The notes beneath the pieces are model-generated. The model worked only from the letters and a program-made list of their open reading frames with translations, had not been told where the DNA came from and ran no database searches. From the NCBI GenBank assembly GCA_002238505.1, contig MPMM01000002.1, forward strand, positions 124,001 through 188,000: 64,000 nt of DNA, read 5' to 3'. The stretch comes from SAR202 cluster bacterium bin22 (GTDB lineage: Bacteria > Chloroflexota > Dehalococcoidia > Lucifugimonadales > UBA3495). Below, piece by piece: positions 59,183 through 64,000 of this stretch. Position numbers and translations under genes: made by a program. Every line of letters starts with the position of its first letter. Position 1 is the stretch's first letter.

Positions 59183-59330
59183 ACGTCAGCTACCGCCAAG
59201 GGGAATAGGGACCGGAATCCTCGCGCCAACATTCCGCTGTCGCCTGTCTCCTGCACCGTTGAGCCGCTGCCGGAGGTAGCTGAGAACTGCTGGCTTTTGT
59301 GCCAGACTTTGCCCGTTCCTAGTTTTCGTG
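59183..59330 (+). promoter_or_regulatory. Structured 5' leader of the DUF1538 operon
   Basis: Closing arms TCAGCTACC and GGTAGCTGA pair over about 85 nt, and a second hairpin CTGGC-ttttgt-GCCAG follows before the ATG. I cannot match it to a known riboswitch class; cis-regulation by a small molecule or protein is possible. Confidence 0.4.
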
Positions 59331-60125
59331 ATGCCCCCTACCATCATTACCCTGGCCAGGCAAACCGAACGCCCAGTGGTTAGGCGACTGGCTCGCCATG
59401 TGGGCGGGGCATTGCATCGCATACTGCTTTCTCTTCGCGACCTGGCGCCGATAATCCTGGTTATCGCCTTTTTTCAGATCGTGGTGTTGCAGCAGCCCTT
59501 CCCAAACTTCTGGGGGGTAATGGCCGGTCTGTTATGCGTTGTGGGCGGACTTTCCTTGTTCATGCAGGGGCTGGAGTATGGCCTCTTTCCCCTGGGGGAG
59601 ACGCTGGCCCAGGGGTTTGCCAGCAAACGCAGCCTGACGGCCCTGCTGTCCTTCGCGTTTTGCCTGGGGTTTGGGGCCACGGTGGCGGAACCGGCGCTGA
59701 TTGCCATTGCCCAGGAGGCCGCCGAGGTGGCATCGCGAGGGGCGGCAATTGCGGATACGGCGGAGGCCCGTGACAGTTATGCCTTCAACCTGCGCATGGT
59801 GGTTGCCCTTTCCGTGGGAGCGGCGGTATTGCTCGGCGTGCTGCGCATACTCAAGGGCTGGCCCATTCACCGGCTGATTATTGGCGGCTATCTGATGGTT
59901 ACCTTGATGACGCTGTTTGCCCCGCCGGAGATAGTCGGGATTGCCTATGATTCGGGGGGCGTGACCACCAGCACCATGACGGTACCGCTGGTTACTGCCC
60001 TGGGGGTTGGCCTGGCTACTACCATACGCGGCCGGAACCCCCTGATTGACGGGTTTGGGATTATAGCCCTGGCCAGCCTGACGCCGATGTGCTTTGTGAT
60101 GGCCTACGGGATAATTGTGGCATGA
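59331..60125 (+). CDS. DUF1538 membrane protein, subunit 1
   Basis: 264-aa predicted transporter half with about six helices. Family motifs: [25 protein letters not shown] and [49 protein letters not shown]. It is a paralog of the next gene; other bacteria carry a DUF1538 protein of double length, so the two halves here likely form one heterodimeric carrier. Its TGA overlaps the next ATG (ATGA). The ATG at 59331 follows a GTG one codon earlier; no ribosome site. Confidence 0.85.
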   Translation: MPPTIITLARQTERPVVRRLARHVGGALHRILLSLRDLAPIILVIAFFQIVVLQQPFPNFWGVMAGLLCVVGGLSLFMQGLEYGLFPLGETLAQGFASKRSLTALLSFAFCLGFGATVAEPALIAIAQEAAEVASRGAAIADTAEARDSYAFNLRMVVALSVGAAVLLGVLRILKGWPIHRLIIGGYLMVTLMTLFAPPEIVGIAYDSGGVTTSTMTVPLVTALGVGLATTIRGRNPLIDGFGIIALASLTPMCFVMAYGIIVA

Positions 60126-60919
60126 GCGGAGGCTTCTTCGACACCCTGTGGACGGTGCTGTTGTCCACCGTGAGAGACGTGGCGCCCATTGTGGCGGTCC
60201 TGGCCTTCTTCCAGGTATTGGTGCTGAGACGGAGACTGCCCCACGCCCGCCGGATGATCGTGGGATTTTCCTTTGTGCTGGTGGGACTTGCGCTTTTCCT
60301 CATCGGCCTGGAGCAGGCTTTGTTTCCCATTGGGGAAACCATGGCCCGTCAGTTGACCGACCCCGAGATGCTGGGGACGCTGGGAATTGAAGGAGAAGTG
60401 GACTGGCGGAATTACTGGCTGGTCTATCTTTTCGCCGCCGCCATTGGATTTGCCACAACCGTGGCGGAACCGGCCCTTATTGCGGTATCGGTGAAGGCGG
60501 AGGAGGTCTCGGGCGGAGCCATACGGTCCTGGGGGCTTCGTTTCGCGGTGGCGGTGGGGGTCGCCGTGGGAGTGTCGCTGGGATGCTTCAGGATAGTTAC
60601 CGGCACTCCATTGCCCTGGTACATCATCGCCGCTTACCTCGTGGTGATTGTCCAGACCTTTCAGTCCAGCAGGACCATCATCCCGCTGGCCTATGACAGC
60701 GGAGGCGTAACCACGTCGACGGTCACCGTGCCGGTGGTAGCGGCCCTGGGCCTGGGGCTGGCGGCCAGCATTCCGGGCCGGAGTCCATTGATCGACGGAT
60801 TTGGCCTGATAGCGTTTGCCAGCGTTTTCCCTATAATTACTGTATTGGGTTACACCATGGCCACGTCCTACGCCAACCGCTGGAAAAACCGCAAGGCACA
60901 AAGGGGGAGCGAATTATGA
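60122..60919 (+). CDS. DUF1538 membrane protein, subunit 2
   Basis: 265-aa paralog of the preceding gene with the same motifs ([67 protein letters not shown]). Starts in the 4-nt ATGA overlap with gene 1 and ends in an ATGA overlap with the PII gene. Strict coupling of four genes suggests a fixed complex or regulated transporter. Confidence 0.87.
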   Translation: MSGGFFDTLWTVLLSTVRDVAPIVAVLAFFQVLVLRRRLPHARRMIVGFSFVLVGLALFLIGLEQALFPIGETMARQLTDPEMLGTLGIEGEVDWRNYWLVYLFAAAIGFATTVAEPALIAVSVKAEEVSGGAIRSWGLRFAVAVGVAVGVSLGCFRIVTGTPLPWYIIAAYLVVIVQTFQSSRTIIPLAYDSGGVTTSTVTVPVVAALGLGLAASIPGRSPLIDGFGLIAFASVFPIITVLGYTMATSYANRWKNRKAQRGSEL

Positions 60920-61266
60920 GAATGAAATTAATCGTAGCCCTGGTAGATGACGGCAGAACCGAAGCGGTGATTGAGGCAGGCCGGGCCGGAGGGGCCACTG
61001 GAGCTACAATCATTACCAGTGTACGAGGCGAGGGTCTGGAGCCCCAAAAGACGTTCCTGGGGCTGCAGTTTGAGGCCCAGCGGGACCTGGTGCTGTTCAT
61101 AGTAGCCGAGACCCGAGCGAGACACATACTTGAAGGTATAAGGGATGCCGGGCACTTTGACCGGGAAAGCGGGGCCGGAATAGCGTTTCAGGTGGATATT
61201 GAGGACGCGGTGGGCCTGGTCAGCCAGCTGCCGGCAATCAGAGACGAGGTGAAGCAGGAGATATGA
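60916..61266 (+). CDS. P-II-like regulatory protein
   Basis: 116-aa GlnK/PII-fold protein: [40 protein letters not shown], a shortened T-loop region (LEPQKTFLGLQFEAQ) without the Tyr modified in classic GlnB, then VLFIVAETRARHILEGIRDAGHFDRESGAGIAFQVDIEDAVG. PII proteins sense nucleotides and 2-oxoglutarate and gate transporters; here the neighbour would be the DUF1538 carrier. Overlaps both flanking genes by 4 nt; GGGGGAG precedes the ATG. Confidence 0.85.
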   Translation: MRMKLIVALVDDGRTEAVIEAGRAGGATGATIITSVRGEGLEPQKTFLGLQFEAQRDLVLFIVAETRARHILEGIRDAGHFDRESGAGIAFQVDIEDAVGLVSQLPAIRDEVKQEI

Positions 61267-61664
61267 ACGCGGGAAAGGCTGTCAGGGTCAGAGATCTGAT
61301 GGCGACAGATATCCGGTCTGTTGATGGAATGGCCACGGTGGCGGATGCCATTTCCATGATGAAGGAACACGGCGTGTCTTCCCTGGCCGTAAACCGGCGG
61401 GACGAAGACGACGAAATCGGGCTGGTGCTGATTTCAGATATTGCGTCCAAAGTCACGGTGCCGGACCGGTCTCCGGACCGGGTTAACGTTTACGAAATTA
61501 TGAGCAAACCGGCCATAACGGTTTCGGAGGAAATGCTGGCCCGCTATGCCATTCGCCTGCTGGTGAGGTTTGACATCTCGCGGGCGATGGTACTGGACGC
61601 CGGCCGGAATCCGGTGGGAATAGTTACCCTGCGGGACCTGGTGCTGGGTGAGCACACAGAATAA
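61263..61664 (+). CDS. CBS-pair protein
   Basis: 133 aa made of two CBS motifs: VRDLMATDIRSVDGMATVADAISMMKEHGVSSLAVNRRDEDDEIGLVLISDIASKV and VYEIMSKPAITVSEEMLARYAIRLLVRFDISRAMVLDAGRNPVGIVTLRDLVLG. CBS pairs bind adenine nucleotides. Overlapping the PII gene by 4 nt, it probably adds a second nucleotide-sensing input to the same carrier. A strong convergent hairpin follows at 61785. Confidence 0.88.
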   Translation: MNAGKAVRVRDLMATDIRSVDGMATVADAISMMKEHGVSSLAVNRRDEDDEIGLVLISDIASKVTVPDRSPDRVNVYEIMSKPAITVSEEMLARYAIRLLVRFDISRAMVLDAGRNPVGIVTLRDLVLGEHTE

Positions 61665-61784
61665 TCGCGGTTGTTGAACCTTCCCTAGACCGCTGGTGGG
61701 AGTCGATGAAGACCATGTAAATTGACCCGGCCGGGTGGTTTGCTCTTCAGCTAGTCTGAGAACATCTTCTGTGGTACGCAAAGA

Positions 61785-61812
61785 GACGCCCCAGCCAAAC
61801 GGCTGGGGCGTC
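61785..61812. terminator. Convergent hairpin between the DUF1538 operon and the ABC binding protein
   Basis: A 12-bp perfect stem (GACGCCCCAGCC / GGCTGGGGCGTC, loop AAAC). There is no strong T-run on either side, so termination may be only partly intrinsic. Confidence 0.65.
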
Positions 61813-61857
61813 CTGTGTCCGAAACTCTATCCCAGAGGGATGAGGAGCGGAACGGGC

Positions 61858-63813
61858 TTACGGGGCGGTCAGGTCCATGATGTTGGCCCTGATCCGAGGC
61901 GCATAGTGGGGTTCCCATTCCAGGTCGGCAGCCAAACCGTAGATCTGTACGACCAGGAAGTTGGGTACGAAGTGGTAGTTGTTGTGAACCATATTGGCAA
62001 GTTCTTCCATACGCTGGCGGCGCAGGTCGCCGGACGGGGTCGCGTTGGCTACCTCGACCCGCTCCTCAAATTCATCGTAGCAGACACCGCTGGAGCGGCT
62101 GAAGCAGCTGTTCCGCAGGATGGCCTGCCTGGAGAAGTCCAGAGACTCGGTCGAGGTGGCCGGCGCGGTGATGTGCATTGAGGAGAAGTTGGGCATGCCG
62201 GGGCCCAGGGTGAGGCACTTTTCGTGCAGGGTTGAGCCGGCAGCGGCCTCAAAGTCCTCGCGAGTGCGACCGTGGCCGCAGTTGGAACGACCGGTGCCAG
62301 CGTGGATGGAGGACTCAACCACCAGCAACTCGACGTTGAATCCCACGTCACTCCAGAAGGTGATTACAGATTCGGCGTACTCTACGTCCTTTGGCACCCG
62401 CTGGGAGCGGATATGCAGCTTGATCAGGCTGTCTTCCGCCTCCGGGTCATAGCCTACCTGGGCCATTAGCTCCATGGCCCGTTCCGGATCGTAGGGGTAA
62501 CCGGCGGAGTTTTCCGGCGTAATACCTACGGTACCGGTCTGGGCGATGTTGCCATAGCATTCAAGGACGCCATCAAATATTTCCGCCATCACGGTTTCGC
62601 AGTCGATGGCCAGGTTCAAGGCTTCCCGAATTTCCTTCAGGCGAAGCCAGGGATGGTGCACCGTGTCAATGGCGTAAACGTAGGCCTCGTTATTGGTTGC
62701 GGAGACCCACTTGGGAGCCAGTTCACGGTCCTGGAAGGCGATTTCCGCCCAGTCAGCTTCTTGGGATGACAGAGCCGCAGCCCTGACCAGGGGCTCATTG
62801 CGCCACTGCTGATAAAGGGTCTTGATGGTGGGGGCGCGTGAGTAGTTAGTTGCCGGGTTGGGATTGTACCCTTCGTAGGCTTCCAGTTCCACTTCCAGGC
62901 CCGTGCGCCACTCTACGATTTTGTAGGGGCCAAGACCGACGGTGAAGCGTTCGACTTCGTCGGGCATTTCCTCTGGCAGGTCGGCGGCTGAACTCGCGCC
63001 CGTGACGTCAAGGAACCAGCCTACGTCCTGGAACTTGGTGAAAATGGTGGTGCGAGGAAGGATGGGGCACGCCTTGCCGCAGACTACGTCAAGGGTGTAT
63101 TCGTCCACCACTTCGCCACCGAACACGCCATGGAAGCTGAAGTCGTTGGAGTTATAGTGGCCGCTAGTTTCTTCGTCGCCGAAGAAGTCAATCCAGAAGG
63201 CGGCCTGCTCAGCATTCCAGGGAGCGCCGTTGTGGAAGGTGACACCCTGGCGCAAGTTGAACCGCCAGCGGTCAGCATCAATCTGCTCCCAGCCCTCTAT
63301 GCCGGTTAGCCCAACCACCCGGTAGTCGTTGTGGTCATCGATCCAGGTGAGGGGGTCGCTGGCGAGGTCGTCGCAAATGGTGTTCTGGATGTTGCCGCCG
63401 CAGTTGGCGCTGGCAGCGCCAATGGTGGTCGGTTCTTCCGCGGTGAGGAAGACCATGGAATCTCTGGCCGCTACAGCCGGCTCGGCGGGAACCGGAGTGG
63501 GCTGCGGAGCCGCAGTAGGCGCGGCAGCATCGGTTGATGTCTGAGGCGCAGGCGCTTCAGGCTGGGCCGCTTCCTGCATTTGTTCCGCAGGCTGGGCCGA
63601 CTCTTGCATCTGTTCCTGGGGCGCTTGAGTGGCAGGAATGGCCAAAGCCTGAGGCCTGGCGGTGTCAGGCTCCGCGGCGGGCGCTGCCGACCCGGAAGCG
63701 GGTTCTTCCGCGGTAGGAGAGCCGCACGCTACAGCAACCAGGGCCACCAGCGCCAGGATGGACATCAGCGCCCGGCTAAATCTGTATCGTCTTGCAGATT
63801 TGGTTGTTCTCAT
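61858..63813 (-). CDS. ABC transporter substrate-binding lipoprotein (family 5, peptide/oligopeptide type)
   Basis: 651 aa. Lipobox LVAVAC with Cys30, then a long Ala/Pro/Gln-rich linker (about 30-130, QESAQPAEQMQEAAQPEAPA), then a family-5 binding domain: TEEPTT-like VFLTAEEPTTIGAAS, RWRFNLRQGVTFHNGAPWNAEQAAFWIDF, VGLGPYKIVEWRTGLEVELEAYEGYNP, AYPYDPERAMELMAQVGYDPE-like GYPYDPERAMELM. It binds peptides or other solutes outside the membrane; permease and ATPase genes are not in the window and may lie beyond its right edge. GGAGGAG precedes the ATG. Confidence 0.9.
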   Translation of the reverse strand: MRTTKSARRYRFSRALMSILALVALVAVACGSPTAEEPASGSAAPAAEPDTARPQALAIPATQAPQEQMQESAQPAEQMQEAAQPEAPAPQTSTDAAAPTAAPQPTPVPAEPAVAARDSMVFLTAEEPTTIGAASANCGGNIQNTICDDLASDPLTWIDDHNDYRVVGLTGIEGWEQIDADRWRFNLRQGVTFHNGAPWNAEQAAFWIDFFGDEETSGHYNSNDFSFHGVFGGEVVDEYTLDVVCGKACPILPRTTIFTKFQDVGWFLDVTGASSAADLPEEMPDEVERFTVGLGPYKIVEWRTGLEVELEAYEGYNPNPATNYSRAPTIKTLYQQWRNEPLVRAAALSSQEADWAEIAFQDRELAPKWVSATNNEAYVYAIDTVHHPWLRLKEIREALNLAIDCETVMAEIFDGVLECYGNIAQTGTVGITPENSAGYPYDPERAMELMAQVGYDPEAEDSLIKLHIRSQRVPKDVEYAESVITFWSDVGFNVELLVVESSIHAGTGRSNCGHGRTREDFEAAAGSTLHEKCLTLGPGMPNFSSMHITAPATSTESLDFSRQAILRNSCFSRSSGVCYDEFEERVEVANATPSGDLRRQRMEELANMVHNNYHFVPNFLVVQIYGLAADLEWEPHYAPRIRANIMDLTAP

Positions 63814-63934
63814 TTCCGTGCTCCTCCAGAGACATGCTTAGAGGTATGCGTAAAAAAACTATATTTCTGTTTGATTTCCTTTGCCTCTTACCTCCTCTCC
63901 TGAAAGAATGCTTCTTTAGAAAGAAGTTCGTGAC

Positions 63935-63963
63935 TTTATATAATAGTTATCATCCAAAGTCAA
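63935..63963 (-). promoter_or_regulatory. Promoter of the ABC substrate-binding gene
   Basis: On the minus strand: TTGACT, exact 17-nt spacer, TATAAA, about 120 nt upstream of the ATG. The spacer contains GATAACTATTA, an AT-rich dyad. Confidence 0.65.
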
Positions 63964-64000
63964 TTGCTTCCCACGGGAACGGTAAAAAGATGCCGAAATG

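Noticed and set aside
59183-59330. Cobalamin-type riboswitch in the DUF1538 leader
   Set aside because: Some GGGAAT/CCGG resemblance only; the conserved cobalamin core could not be traced.

Overview
The window looks like a GC-rich chromosomal segment of an uncultured bacterium, most likely a Chloroflexota of the Dehalococcoidia/SAR202 type. This is inferred from gene content only: several luciferase-like (LLM) flavin/F420 oxidoreductases, deazaflavin-type nitroreductase and PPOX proteins, paired SMP-30 lactonases, a DUF1501/DUF1800 pair, NHL propellers and a CoM-type phosphosulfolactate phosphatase. No rRNA, tRNA, transposase, integrase or CRISPR array was seen.

Layout. 0-1.6 kb: an AT-richer KAP P-loop NTPase. 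1.6-18.2 kb: metabolic genes on both strands (HemQ-like heme protein, NHL propeller, HAD phosphatase, ComB, FAD oxidase, PPOX, MaoC-like dehydratase, TPP enzyme, RadC, NurA, a membrane zincin, a large alpha/beta hydrolase, a phosphodiesterase, a DDN-type reductase). 18.3-21.7 kb: NUDIX, a LiaF-like membrane protein and two SMP-30 paralogs. 22.5-33.4 kb: a coiled-coil protein, two tandem rhodaneses, a Fur regulator, an NHL-DUF1501-DUF1800 operon, a Uma2 protein, a GrdB-like protein and a CBS-tailed cation/proton antiporter. 34-45 kb: three LLM oxidoreductases (one frameshifted), an Asp-box membrane protein, and two AT-richer accessory patches (an orphan 461-aa gene; a DUF262-HEPN pair). 45-57.6 kb: surface biology (collagen-like Cache lipoprotein, esterase, a giant cadherin-repeat protein of about 2,466 aa, a NavBac-like channel). 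57.8-63.8 kb: a flavin monooxygenase, a four-gene DUF1538-DUF1538-PII-CBS operon, and an ABC solute-binding lipoprotein.

The most striking result is three selenoproteins. Both rhodaneses (23260-24090 and 24198-25052) and the GrdB-like protein (30802-31731) have an in-frame TGA exactly at the catalytic Cys position. The reading frame continues through conserved family sequence to a normal stop. Each TGA is followed at nearly the same distance (10-11 nt) by a perfect 6-8 bp hairpin capped by the same GGC triloop, which fits a bacterial SECIS element. A standard gene caller would truncate all three. The Sec machinery (SelA/B/C/D) is not in this window.

Other points are gene decay and recombination relics (a sulfite-oxidase-like fragment, a duplicated LLM 3' end, a 35-nt tandem duplication that breaks an LLM gene), several families of dispersed intergenic palindromes, and good TTGACN-17-TANNNT promoters upstream of several operons.
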